Shown here in pieces: positions 11,252 through 22,879 of a stretch of 64,000 bases of DNA. The stretch spans positions 72,234,652 through 72,298,651 of the forward strand of contig CM060178.1 in assembly GCA_030549775.1 (NCBI GenBank), read 5' to 3'. Source of the DNA: Tamarix chinensis. Its lineage: Eukaryota; Streptophyta; Magnoliopsida; Caryophyllales; Tamaricaceae. The position numbers were made by a program, and so were the translations under genes. Below the pieces are notes generated by a model. That model saw only the letters and a program-made list of their open reading frames with translations. It searched no databases and was not told the origin of the DNA. The stretch's first letter is position 1. Each line of letters starts with the position of its first letter.

Positions 11252-12183
11252 TTATCCCCTCGAGTAAATAAAATATGAAAAATTATTGTATAAGGATGTA
11301 AATGGATTGTTGTGATTTGTCGATTTGGTAGTTGCCTCCGTGCACTACTTGGTTTTGGTGTGTTGGTTTGATAGTTGCATTCGTGCACTATTTAGATTTG
11401 GCACATTGGTTGGTAATTGTCTCAGTGATTTCCTTATCATGTTATAAGTGAAATAGATGTGGTTATTGTGAAAGGCCTTAATTATGGTTTGGTGTTTTTC
11501 TTTTGGTGGAACACCCTCGGTATAGTTGGATTAATGAAATATTTGTAATATGGTTAAGTTTGTTGTGATGGACATATGGCATATGGCATGATATGAGTTA
11601 CGGTATGAATGTGGCACTTTGATATGGTATGTACTATTTAATATGTTATGACATGATACTTTGTGTTACTTTCTATGTGCTCCATGTGGTATTTACATGT
11701 TTAGTATTATATATCGGTTTACTCAGCACCATTGTACTGATGGGTTCCGTTTTATGGTCCCCTGCCTATTCAAAGGGCAGTCTTTACCTTGCAGAAGTAC
11801 TTTAAAGGTACAAATTGATGGCTTTTGGTAGGGGTTGAAAGTTAGGACTATCCGGTGTCCATTCCGGCATCTTTGATCTTGATATCTTTTGGACTCTTAT
11901 GTCCCTTTATGTATTTCTTTCCGTTATCGGTTGTAACTCTTTTGTTTAATCTTGTGATCATCAGAACAATTTAATATTGTAATGAAACCTTTCTCTTCTT
12001 CTTATCCATTGTTATTCTTAATTTAAGCGGGTAAATGATTTAGCCTTAACACTTAGTGTAAGAAAGGTAGAGGAACCAGACTCATACTAAGTGTGGCGGT
12101 AACACCCTACGTTTTTATTGGCTTAGCTTCCGCAATCAACTCTTTTAAAGAAATTTTCAAGTGGTAAAAATGGGGGTGTTACA

Positions 12184-12188
12184 TAACT
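12184..12188 (+). repeat. Target-site duplication, right copy (TAACT)
   Basis: Identical to 8,625-8,629 and directly follows the terminal TGTTACA. Confidence 0.85.
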
Positions 12189-13749
12189 AGTCTAAGGGCA
12201 CATAAATTGACTAAAGTATCTTTAATGCCAACTAAGTTACCTTAATATTAAGAGATGTACATTTCATGCTAAAAGGGATTATACTTAACCAATTATTTTC
12301 TTAGGATTAAATATAAATATGACACCAAGATAAAGTTCTAAGATTACTCAATGTACCCAAAGTGTATATTTCTCTTTTTCTTTTTCATTCTTAATAAATT
12401 ATTTTAATTAAGATATCTAAGTCTACTCATCAAATGTCAACTAAGTGTCAAACTTATCCATTTAACTTATTTTTATTAACATAATACCCACTTAGGTCTC
12501 AAAATTTCTCAAATTTACAAGCAACGGTCTAACTGCCCTTATTCACCTAAAATTATATTAAACTTATAAAATTCATAAATTACTATTAACATCAAACCCT
12601 TATATATCATATACCAAATTTTATTTAAAAGACCCAATGAACACAATGGTGTGATTGAATATTTCAAAACCAATATGCCCAATGTATCCATGGCTGAATA
12701 TGTCTAAACCTTAAAAAAAATTCATTTCAACTCTAAATGATCCAAAGATCATAACCTAGCTTCTATACCCTGTTATACATACAATTTAATACTTAGATAA
12801 ATTTAAAATAACCAAAAATCACATAAAATAACAAGGATGAGAGCTAAACTACTCGGATTTAGGCATATTCATCACAACTATGATAAACTTTTAGCACGAC
12901 TCTCCTGAACATTTATCACTATTTCACTAAATATTCATCACCTTTCCATTAGACATAAGAACATTTAAAAATCATACAAACCATCTTCTCATTATATTTT
13001 CATGCTTATACACATAAGATAGAAACACAAATATGCCATAAAAGTTATTTCAAGACATTATTTCATGCTTATAATTAAAATAAATCTAGTCATGCATAAA
13101 AAAACATATAACACACATAGCATAAAATCCTATTTCTAGAGATTATTTTAGTTACCAATATTCCTAAACTCCTTAACAAAGATAAAATAAGGAATCTAGA
13201 AATTTCTCATCTAAACCCACTTGGTCACCTTCCAGAATAAAAGATAAATAAGTTAGATAAACCAAGATTAATAAATAGGAAAATGGGAAAGAAAAGGATT
13301 GAAATGGAAAATATTTCTTTTGAATTTGGAGGCTTGAAAACCACCACAAAATAAAAAACCAACAACCCCCAAGGAATTTTAGATCAAGGTTTTGGAGGGA
13401 TAATGAGAAATAAACTAAGGAGAAAATATGGCAAGAAACACACAAAATTTTTCTAAAATACACGCAAGAGCTACAATAAAAATTCCAAAGTTACTTGACA
13501 AGGTAGATAGCTGAAGAAAAAGAAGAGGTAAGGGGAACGATTTCGTTGTTGGGAATAGTTCCTAGATGAAGTGTATGATGAAAGGAGCAATACCAAACAA
13601 GGATATAAGGTATAAAAAGTAAGGTCGATGCATGGTAGCTGATGGAAATCACAAAAAAATTAGCTTTTCTATTGTTGTGAAGCTTGTTGGGAAGCAAAAG
13701 TTTTGTTTAGAAGAAGCTTTAAGGGGATTGATTTTAAGGATGCAAATGG

Positions 13750-15835
13750 TATCGAGTTGTAGTATTCAATGCAATATTTTATACGAAACAAAAACTAAAG
13801 GAATAGGATGACCAGGGGAATTTTGCTTCAATTTATGTTTCATTGCCTAGTTAATTTCACATAAATATGTGTGGTGATTGCTTTGTAGGGTAATATAATT
13901 CTTCTATATTTACCAAATTTTTTCCATAACTTTTTAGTTAGCAGCTAGCTTTGCATAGTTTATAGGTATTCAACATAGTGATTTGTTTTGAGTGAGTGTA
14001 TTTTGGTATGTTGGTACTATCATGTGGGTATTCACTTTGCTCATTTAGCTACTATTTATGACTTGGGTATAGTGACAATTCATATTTATGGATTTAATCA
14101 TAATTGATTAGGTTTATTTTCTCAAGAACTCTTTTGGTGGTACTAGCATGTCTATGATTTTCTTTTACAAGGGGTAAAAGTAGGCTCTTGGTGCTATAAC
14201 AAAATACATAGTGCATAGTCTATCTTTTTTACATACCTTATTTTTCATAGATGTAGTAGCATATTGGGTATTGTCAAAAAGGTTTAAAGTGGTAAGCCTT
14301 CATTAAAGGTTTGCAAGTATCTATCATCAAATTTTTATGGTCAACCTATGCACATGCTCATGTATGTGTTGTAAATTTATGAGTAACACTCATAATAAAG
14401 GTTACTATATGATGATGTTGTGTTACCTGTTATTATTAGTGTTGCAAAAAACATCATGGTTAATTTGCACCTTTTGTGATCTGAATAGTATTAACACACT
14501 ACTTAATATGTGAAACTTCATATTTGCACATTATATTGTTGATTGTTGGTTGCCTAAGCTCTCTCCTATTATCTATCTTGATTTATGAAGTTGAATGGAT
14601 GTTATGGCTAATAGTTTATTTGGAACTACTGATCAAAAGTAGCCATCAATGGTGATTATTTATTTTAGAAAGTTTAGGTTAAATATTTTCCAAAATAAAT
14701 AATTATTATGAATAATTACTTTTTATAAGCAGATTCGAACATAGACTAAATTATTGGTTGGTAAATTGAAACAAGACACACTCATCTTTTCCATGATTTG
14801 GGAACATCCCAAATTTTGTCTTTAGGGGATTTTGGGATTTGTCAATTTATATACTCATCTTTCATTGAGTGAATATTCTTACTAAATGATAATACCTTTT
14901 TCCCCGTGGTATAATTTAGTTTTTGGTTAAATGCATATTGGTATTCTTTTGTTAAGTATATAGGATCATGTTCAAAATTAAAATTCTTAAGAGTTCATAA
15001 AAAAAGAGTTCAGTAAGGAAATGAAAAGTTTAACATACAAAATAGGCAAGGGAAGAAAGTACAAGTAGAGGTTCTATGTTATATGCGACAATTAAGTGCA
15101 TAGAGGAACCGCCAATGACTTGATAATATAAATTATAACCAAATAAATAAAGGGTAGACAAGGGAAACAAAGAGGGAGATATACATGGGGCAAGGGTAGA
15201 AAGTTTCCTGCACCTATAGAAAAGATAGAGGTTAGTGGGGGTAGTTTGGTAATTTTAAAAGTGGTAGTTCGATAAAAAAAAATTCATTTGTGTATCAAGA
15301 ATTATGTTCCCTGCCACAATGATACATGCACAAAAGTGATCCAATAATATTACACACAAATAGGTGCAAGCGTAGATATTGTGGATCAATGATACATTCA
15401 TGTTTCTATGATTTTGAGGGTAATGGTGATGTATAGGATTAGGGACTTACAATTTGGGTGTTAATATGGGTCATTTAGGGTTTGGATATGATGATAATGA
15501 TTTGATGATGATAGATTAAGAAGAATAATGGTTGAATGGTTAGGGTTTTGGGGTGATATGGTTCGTAGGTTAGGGTTAGGGTTTTAGATTAGGGTTTGGT
15601 TGTGGATTGAACACAATGATGATGGAGGACTGGGATGATGATGATGATTTGATGAAGAGACTTCAAATATTATTTGGACATGCTGAATGTGTGATAATAA
15701 TAAATTTATTATCAAAGATTAGGAAATAAAATAGGAAGAATTAAGTAAGAAGAATAGGTTGAAGATGAAGTTGAAGATAATGAAAATATGATAAAAGTGA
15801 TTATTAGGGTTGATGATTGGTGTGGGTTATGGATG
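13750..15835. other. Unassigned DNA, possibly including the end of the nested elements
   Basis: No conserved domain, terminal repeat or target duplication was recognised. The right part (15,420-15,850) is G-rich on the + strand with GATGATGAT runs and telomere-like GGGTTTTAG motifs. Confidence 0.4.
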
Positions 15836-15839
15836 GGTT

Positions 15840-16330
15840 TGGAGATAATACTTAACCTCTAATTCTCAAAGAAAGAGAGATTAAGGATTTTAATAATAAT
15901 CACTCACATAGAATTAATTATAACTTAGAAGAACTCACATAGAATTCAAATAAGGAATAACATGTATTTCATTCAATTTGGCTATGCATACTACTGTGTA
16001 ACTCTAGGGATTTTATAGATTATTTTCACCTCTTTAATATTAAAAGATAATTCTAATTAATTAGGACTAAAAATATGATGTAATAATCCCCATGCAATGT
16101 CTTGTTCCCCACTCCAAGCACATCTTATAAGATAAACCCTATAAGATAGAATCTCCTTAAAAAGCTACTTTATGCTCTAGCCAATCATAATGAAACTAAT
16201 TAACAAAATAAATAAGTAAATAACACACTAAATAACGACAAAAACACACCAATTAAGTCTAAAAAAACATTCTCATGCATCCCATTCATGCCATACACAC
16301 GCCTCTATTGCTAGTGACTTGTTTTGCAAG
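15840..16330 (-). repeat. Probable 3' LTR region of the minus-strand gypsy element
   Basis: This lies where the 3' LTR should follow pol on the minus strand. It has the usual features of plant gypsy LTR 3' halves: AAATCTCTCTTTCTTTGAGAATTAG-like leader sequence and repeated CTATGTGAG segments. Exact termini were not found and there is no second copy in the window. Confidence 0.4.
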
Positions 16331-16784
16331 TTTCATCCATAACTAGCAATGTAGTTATCCGTTTCTCTTCAAATTCGTAGGTTATCCTCCCTAGATAAAA
16401 ACCAATAGGATCCATAATAATAAATTCTAAGCCTTGATCATTTTCTCCTGCATCATTCTCCCCTTATTGACATGAAATTGCCCTCAAATTTTCATCTGCA
16501 TAGTAAAGACTAATATCTCTAACATTAAATGTTTTAGATACCCCTACTATATGAATCGAGTAAATATAGATCATAAGCACTCTCTCCAAAGTTTCTAACT
16601 ATTTTTGAAAGGACCATCTTCCCTAGTCATAAGCTTATTTTTCTTTAGATTAGTAAATACATGTTAAGTGCAGTCATACCAAATCTCCCAGTTGAAATAC
16701 ATATTAACTCCTATGCTTGCTTGCTCTTGCCTTATATACTTCATTTTCCCTCTCAATGTTGTGCTTTATTTATTGATGAAGATT

Positions 16785-17560
16785 TTAAAAGAACTTCACT
16801 CTCTCTCCTACATCATAATTCTTCATTTCACCTTTCTTTAATGGTACCATATCAACCGACAAGTATGGATTAATACCATAAACTATCTCCAATGGACTAG
16901 AGCCTGTTGTAGTTGAAGGACTCCGATTGTAAGCAAACTCCAGATATGCTAACTTAATATCCCAATCCTTAGCACTCGTACTCACCAATCCCCTTATCAA
17001 AGTGCCCAACATTCTATTAGTAACTTCGGTTTGACTATCCGTTTGAGGATGATGTGATGTACTAAATAGAAGTTTTGTTCCTATCATATGCCATAATGTA
17101 TTCCAAAAATAACTTAGGAACTTTATATCTCTATTAGAAATTATACTCCTTAAAATCTTATGCAATCTCATGATCTCCTTGAAATACAAATCTACAATGT
17201 GAGTAGCATCATTGGTCTTATGGCATGGAATCAAATGATCCATACTGGAAAATTGATCCACCACAACCATCAAAGAATCTTTAACTATTTGTGTCCTAGG
17301 CAAACCCAAAATAAAATCCATACTAACACCGTCCCATGGTTTGTAGGCAAAAGTAAAGGTATATATAACAGTTTGTGAAAGAAATTATTGCTCCTTTAAT
17401 ATGTAGCACACTTAGCAACCATAGCTTAAACTCCTTTTTGCATTCTTGGGCAATAGAAATGCTCTTTCAATAGCTCCTAGGTGTTGTGATCTCCAAAGTG
17501 TCCTACAATACCTCCTCCATGCAATTATTTTATTAGAAAATATTGAACTAATGTATTAGG
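16785..17560 (-). pseudogene. Gypsy integrase (zinc region and core)
   Basis: From 17,560 downward the frame reads GGIVGHFGDHNT, then EHFYCPRMQKGV and AMVAKCATY, which is the HHCC zinc-binding segment with damage. The long open stretch 17,321-16,785 (178 codons) then gives MDFILGLPRTQ (first Asp), ISNRDIKF (second Asp) and TSHHPQTDSQTEVTNR (catalytic Glu). It continues to AYNRSPSTTTGSSPLEIVYG. The D,D,E residues are all present, so this is the best-preserved domain of the element. The Met at 17,321 is internal to the polyprotein. The domain would insert cDNA into the host genome. Confidence 0.85.
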
Positions 17561-17848
17561 CACACATAATTTATTTTGCTTAAATAATAACCCATCTTAA
17601 ATAATATAACTCCAGAACTCCCTTATTTCTTCCACTCTTCAAAAATCATAACAAAATCATCATCAATGGCATATTGACTCTTCAACATCTCGAAGCCCAA
17701 AAGATTTGCATCCATCATTGTAAGTACCATGGACCTTATAGATAATGCATTCCACAACAACATTATCCTTGGCATCTACATGTCTTGTAAAGAGCACAAA
17801 TGTTTGCAAAAAACTAATCCACTTGGCATGTCATGGACTCAATTTCCT

Positions 17849-18590
17849 TTAAAAATGTAGATACTTCAAACTCTCATGATTTGAGTGAAGCAAAAAATAT
17901 TTGGGTCTTAAATCATGAATCCATGTCTCCAAGAAACGAACAATACCATAGAACTGTTTATCATAAGTTGAATAGTTGAATCTTGCACCATTCAACTTTT
18001 CAATACAAAATGAAGTTGGTCTCTTCTCTTGTGAAAACACACCTCCATTACTTACACCACTAGCATCACAAGTTACTGTAAATAATTTATTGAAACTAGA
18101 TAAAAATAATACCGGTGCATTTGAATGCTTTATCTTCAAGTCTTCAAAAGCCTTTGTTGCATGTTCATTCTAGTGAAACTCCCCCTTCTTCATCAATTAT
18201 GTGATTGGAGCTGCAAAAGTTGAAAAATATCTGATAAACCTTCTATAAAATGAAGCCAATCCATGGAAACTACGAACCTAATGGACATTAGTAGGAATAT
18301 ACCACATTTGAATAGCTTCCACTTTTGAAGGATCAACTCTACTACTGTATCCACTCACAATATAGCTAAGGAAAACCACACTCACCATCATAAAACTACA
18401 ATTCTTTATTTTATCACAAAGTCTCACCTCCCTAAGTCTATCAAATAACCTCTTCAAATGCTACATGTGTTTGAAATTACTCTAGCTATATACCAAAATA
18501 TCATTTGGGTAAACGACAACAAAAACTCTAAGGTAAGGTCTAAGTACCTTGGTCATCAATCTCGTGAATAAACTGAGTGCATTACTGTAA
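17849..18590 (-). pseudogene. Gypsy reverse transcriptase (second half) and RNase H
   Basis: Starting at the insertion junction, the minus strand gives the region after MPFGL. A VVVYPNDILVYS-like box is present, in which the first catalytic Asp of the normal YFDDILIYS motif is replaced by Asn. FYRRFIRYFSTFAAPIT and the thumb region follow. The open piece 18,139-17,849 is the RNase H start: VLFLSSFNKLFTVTCDASGVSNGGVFSQ, with the catalytic D of TCDAS kept, and RFLETWIHDLRPKYFLLHSNHESLKYL. Several stops occur before it. Confidence 0.8.
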
Positions 18591-18595
18591 CACTC
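18591..18595 (+). repeat. Target-site duplication, left copy (ATTAC)
   Basis: Repeated exactly at 22,011-22,015, flanking the 3,415-bp element inside gypsy reverse transcriptase. Confidence 0.85.
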
Positions 18596-19364
18596 TAATT
18601 TTTACTGCTAAAATTATATTTACAGGAGAAGTAAATAAGTAAAATATTAGGGGTTACCACCATATTTGACAGGAGTCTGGCTTATTAAACCATCCTTACA
18701 TCAATTAGAGAGCTAAAACATTTAAAGTAATGCAAAGAAATTAGAAACAAAAGAAACATTTATAATAAAATAATGAGTATGGAGTTTGACTCAAAGTTAC
18801 AATACAAAAGAAGGGATAACATGGATCAAGAGTCCAAAAAGGTATCGGGTTAAATACATCTATCAAATAACATTACTCTCACCGAACCCTCAATACAGAT
18901 GAAGTCACTCATCCCCATATAAGGCATCATTAGAAGCATAATCATCTAGTATATCTCCTAAAACCTACACATAAGAATCAGTGTCTCCTGCTCGTAGGAA
19001 TGAGCAGCACCAATAACATGGGTGATCAGAACACTACATACTGAGCAAGGAAAAAGTACAATTGAAATATGGATATAATTAGTACATGCTTTCACATTAT
19101 GTAATAAGTGTACATGCAAATAAATAAAATGTCTTATAAGATAGATATTGATCCAAATCTCTTTATTAGATATAGTCCATTTTTATTTTTTTATATACGT
19201 TGAGTACAAGAACCCCACTATTCTTAAATTGGTGGAACTGTCTGAAACACCTTTTCAGGGATAACACACATGAGCCACTATTATCTTACAGTGAAAAGAA
19301 TATGAAAACATCACCTTCTCGAGGCATATCACTCTTAAGTCACTATTCTCCCCGTTGAAATGGA

Positions 19365-19430
<66 letters not shown>

Positions 19431-22010
19431 ACAACACCTTAATCCTAACTTATATATTCTCCCACTTTAAATCATTAGTATCTTTTCCATAGGTTATGTT
19501 GTAACATTTTCATTTCATGATGAGTAGAAACCCACTATTTTTAATCTAGTCGAATGGACTGAAGCACTTTCTCATGATAAAGCACTCCCGAACCACTATT
19601 CTCCCTTGTGGAGTAAGAATATATATATATCACCTTGACCCTACTCACGTGCTCCTTCACTTCAAGTGATTGGTATCTTATTCAAGATGAATTCTTAAGC
19701 ATCTAATACATTAAAGCAAATAAACACATAACTCAGGTCAAGGTCCTAAATCTCCTCAAACCCTAAGTACACACTCCTAACATTCATTCTCCCATATTGA
19801 TTATTCAAGCACAAATTATAATATATCATCCTCGATTATCATCATTATTAGCATACCCATATTTCATGGTCTAACTCCACACCATCCACATACATTAATA
19901 CTCTTATCTAAAGTACTATTCACAGAATTATCAAAACCCCAATTTTATCAATAGTCATAATTCTTCCCATAAGACTTATATGATTACAAAGTTCAATAAA
20001 CATCCTCTTAAGGCCAACCATTATCAACATATCCAGAATCCAGATAACCTCAAGATTTTATACATGATATGATAACATTATTATTTTAAGTTGTTACGCC
20101 CTAATTATACCATTATTTCATTTTGAAAGACCCTAAAAAAACAATAATACTTCCCAACATTTCTCAGGATATCATCATCATATTTTAAGCCACCTAACAC
20201 ATAAAATACTACAATTTCCTTATTATCCCATAATAACCAAAATACCCTTAAATACATGCAATAACCTTTATTTTATAATATCTTGTACTATCCTCACACA
20301 TTAATTTTTGAATCTACCAATCATCATCATACATCATAAATATGCTTATGTCCATTGTCATAGCTTATTTAACCCATATTTCATGCCTTAAAATATATTC
20401 CAACAATTATTTCATTATCATAACAAAATTATAACTATACCTCGTACCTATTAATATTTTCTTTCAAACATAATATCCATATCATTACAAAATACCAAGA
20501 TCAACATATATTAAATCATATAGTAATGATATCATGAAAATCACACATAACCATACAAGAAAATAACACAAAAAACCCTAAACATCGATTAGTATCGTTA
20601 CTAACTAGGACACTAGGCTTTAAGCACACAAATCATAGACTTTCTCCTCCAAGGCTACTAGAATACCACCTACAAAAAATAATAAAACCACGGTTAGGCT
20701 TGAAGAGCATAACCGAAGGAGAAATTAAGGTAAAGATGGTGAAAATAGAAATAACTGTAGTCAAATGGAAGCTTGGAATGTGTATGTGTAGTAGAATGTG
20801 TGGTGGAACTATGGTAAAAATTTTGTGATTTTTGGATAAAGTTTGGGGGTGAAAATAGGGATGTAAGACCGAAACGTGGTGTAGGTGGTGCACACCCAGG
20901 TCGAGAGGAAGGATCATGCATGGACAGGTGGTGCAAAGTGGCATGACCATGCTCAATCAATGGGCAAATAGGTCACAAGTTGAATAGATCCTCATAGGCA
21001 TGCATTTGGGCTATGCATGGGCGTTCTAGGGTGCATGGGTAGGTTGTGCTAGGTTGCACAACCATGCAATGAGAAATTTTAGTGTTGCAAGACCATGGTT
21101 AAGGTAGTTCATAAGACGTGTGTTCCTTAAAAATGATGCAAGTAAGAGAAAGAATAAAGGAAAATAAGATGTGGTCGACAACAATGTTCAACGATAGTGT
21201 AGGGGAAGGTTGGGGTTATCTTGATGGTCGGTCCACCGGCCAAAGGGCAGTGAGTGGTGGCTATGGTGATGCATGGTGGTGGAATGGGTGGTGTGCAAGC
21301 CAAAAATAGGAGATACATAGGAGAAAGAAGGAGAAGAAAAGAGAAATAAGAAAGGAGAAGGAAGAGGGGCTCGTGTAGGGCGTTTTGGATAGGTTTTGGC
21401 TAGAAATGACATAAGCAAATGAGGAGGAAGGATAGTGTGTAGTGTGTAGTGTGTGTGTGTAGGTGTATACATGTGTACATGTCTGGAGTGAAATGGGAAA
21501 AGGAAAAGAGATAGAGGAGGGAGGTGTGGGACAAGCATGAACAATGGTAGGGAGATGCAGGGGAACCGATGGTTGAGTGTTGGGAACAATGGCATGTGAT
21601 GGGGTGGTTGTGTGTATAGGTTGCATAAGGATAATAGGAAGAAGAGGAGAGTGGCAGGGTGTGTGCAAAGAGAAGATAATTTGAAGAAAATTTCAAATAT
21701 TGCAACTAAGGTGGATGGGAGAAAGAGTAGAAAGAAAATAAAAGGAGAAAGAAAAGGGAAAAAGAGAAAAGATTTAGAGGTTTGTTTAGGTGGTTTTAGA
21801 TTAGCCAAAAATAATTAGGATTGGTGGAAATTTTAGCAGTTTTTATTTTCAGTTTATAAAATATGATTTATCCGGGTTTAAGTTTTGGATCTGGTTAAAG
21901 TTTAAGAATTAATAAATTGGGTTAAGGCTAAAGTAATATTTCTCGATATTAGAATCAAATTAAGGCACTAATGATGTGGAATTAGGATAAATAATTTTTT
22001 TGGTATTACA
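18596..22010 (-). mobile_element. Complete LTR-like element (probable solo LTR), 3,415 bp
   Basis: The + strand reads TGTAACACTC at 18,596 and GGTATTACA ending at 22,010, with ATTAC on both sides (18,591-18,595 and 22,011-22,015). The insertion splits gypsy reverse transcriptase just after MPFGLCN, and removing it restores the continuity of that domain across the junction. No coding domain, primer site or internal LTR pair is visible. A GC-richer block with strong purine bias on + lies at 20,630-21,820. Overlapping Ser/Pro/His-rich frames there are products of this bias, not genes. Confidence 0.85.
19369..19423. repeat. (AT)n microsatellite
   Basis: About 27 AT units inside the 18,596-22,010 element; the poly-(IY) frame across it is not a gene. 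Confidence 0.95.
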
Positions 22011-22015
22011 ATTAC
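22011..22015 (+). repeat. Target-site duplication, right copy (ATTAC)
   Basis: Identical to 18,591-18,595. Confidence 0.85.
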
Positions 22016-22523
22016 ATAGCCCAAATGGCATCACTAACCACTCATAATACCCATACTTAGTCTTAAAATCCATATTCCATTCATCCCCTTCCCTTATTCT
22101 CATTTGATGGTAGACACTCCTAAGGTCAAACTTAGAAAACACCTCTGCTCTGTGTAACTCATCTAGCATATCATCTAGTCTTGGCATAGGAAATCTATAG
22201 TTGATTGTGAAATTGTTGATTGCTTTAGAATCAATGCACATCCTCCATGTACCATCATTCTTAGGCACTAATAAAGCTAGAGCACTAAAAGGACTCATAC
22301 TCTCACAAATATAGCCCTAATCTAATAAATCTTGCACTTTTCTTTGCAACTCCTTAGACTCTTCTAGATTGCATCTATAAGCTTGCTCATTTGGCAATGG
22401 AACTCCGAGCATAAGATCAATAGCATGCTCAATACCTTTTGAAGGAGGTAACCTAGGTATCAACTCATTTAGAAAAAAAAATAATGCATGCTCCCTTAAC
22501 ACTTGTTGTAACTTTGGATCCAT
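22016..22523 (-). pseudogene. Gypsy protease-RT linker and first half of reverse transcriptase
   Basis: Minus-strand frame 22,523-22,317 reads LNELIPRLPPSKGIEHAIDLMLG and AYRCNLEESKELQRKVQDLL, the standard lead into plant gypsy reverse transcriptase (LPPxRGIEHxIDLVPG...AYR.NPEE..EL). After one stop, 22,298-22,016 gives [40 protein letters not shown] and [16 protein letters not shown] (first catalytic Asp present), ending in [11 protein letters not shown]. The other half lies at 18,590, across the inserted element. Confidence 0.85.
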
Positions 22524-22879
22524 ACTAGAACTCTCCCCTCATTGGACTTCCTTCATCACTAATAGATAGCATAATTCCTCCTCCTCAATAGCTTCAATCA
22601 ACTCACAATCCTTAAAGATCAACAAATCCTCCTTCTTTTTTTTATCCTACATTTTTCTTTAAACATTTAACTCCCTCTTTCCTTTCTCTCCTCAAAATCG
22701 AGCTCCCCTCATCTATATTAGACTTGAGTCTAAGCTTCTTTTTGCCTTTGTACACCATATACTTATTAAGTACTCCATTATGATCAACTCTTGAGTTTAG
22801 TGGTTATGAGTGCCACTTCTTCATCATTCATAGGAGATTCATCTTCTCCTTCATCACCTTTTTTTTTTGTCAAGGTTGT

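Larger units (their letters stand above)
8630..12183 (+). mobile_element. Complete LTR-like element (probable solo LTR), 3,554 bp
   Basis: The unit starts TGTAGTACTCC and ends GGGGGTGTTACA, with TAACT on both sides (8,625-8,629 and 12,184-12,188), a perfect 5-bp target duplication. Its inverted relative at 42,475-52,636 aligns over essentially the whole length. Without its 244-bp MITE and the TAA duplication it measures 3,307 bp, against 3,309 bp for the relative stripped of its inserts. No coding domain, internal LTR pair, primer site or polypurine tract is visible. A solo LTR of a long-LTR Ty3/gypsy family fits best; a non-autonomous element is the alternative. Near the right end it has GTAATGAAAC and similar polyadenylation-like sequence. 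Confidence 0.85.
7317..13750 (-). mobile_element. LTR-like element interrupted by the 8,630-12,183 insertion
   Basis: It begins TGTAACACTCC at 7,317 and follows the same block order as the complete element at 44,886, up to 8,629. There a perfect TAACT duplication marks the inner insertion, and it resumes at 12,189. The distal part (12,189 to about 13,750) includes the AAATCTAG-type segment and a weakly purine-rich stretch seen in relatives. The far end is uncertain; a length like the relative's would put it near 15,850. Short minus-strand frames at 13,173-13,697 are chance frames in the pyrimidine-rich block. No protein coding is visible. Confidence 0.6.

Noticed and set aside
20633..21818. 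Five overlapping frames, one of 206 codons with apparent hydrophobic start
   Set aside because: The hydrophobic, Phe/Leu/Ser-rich sequence is the translation of a CT-rich strand inside an LTR-like element; frames are not conserved in relatives.
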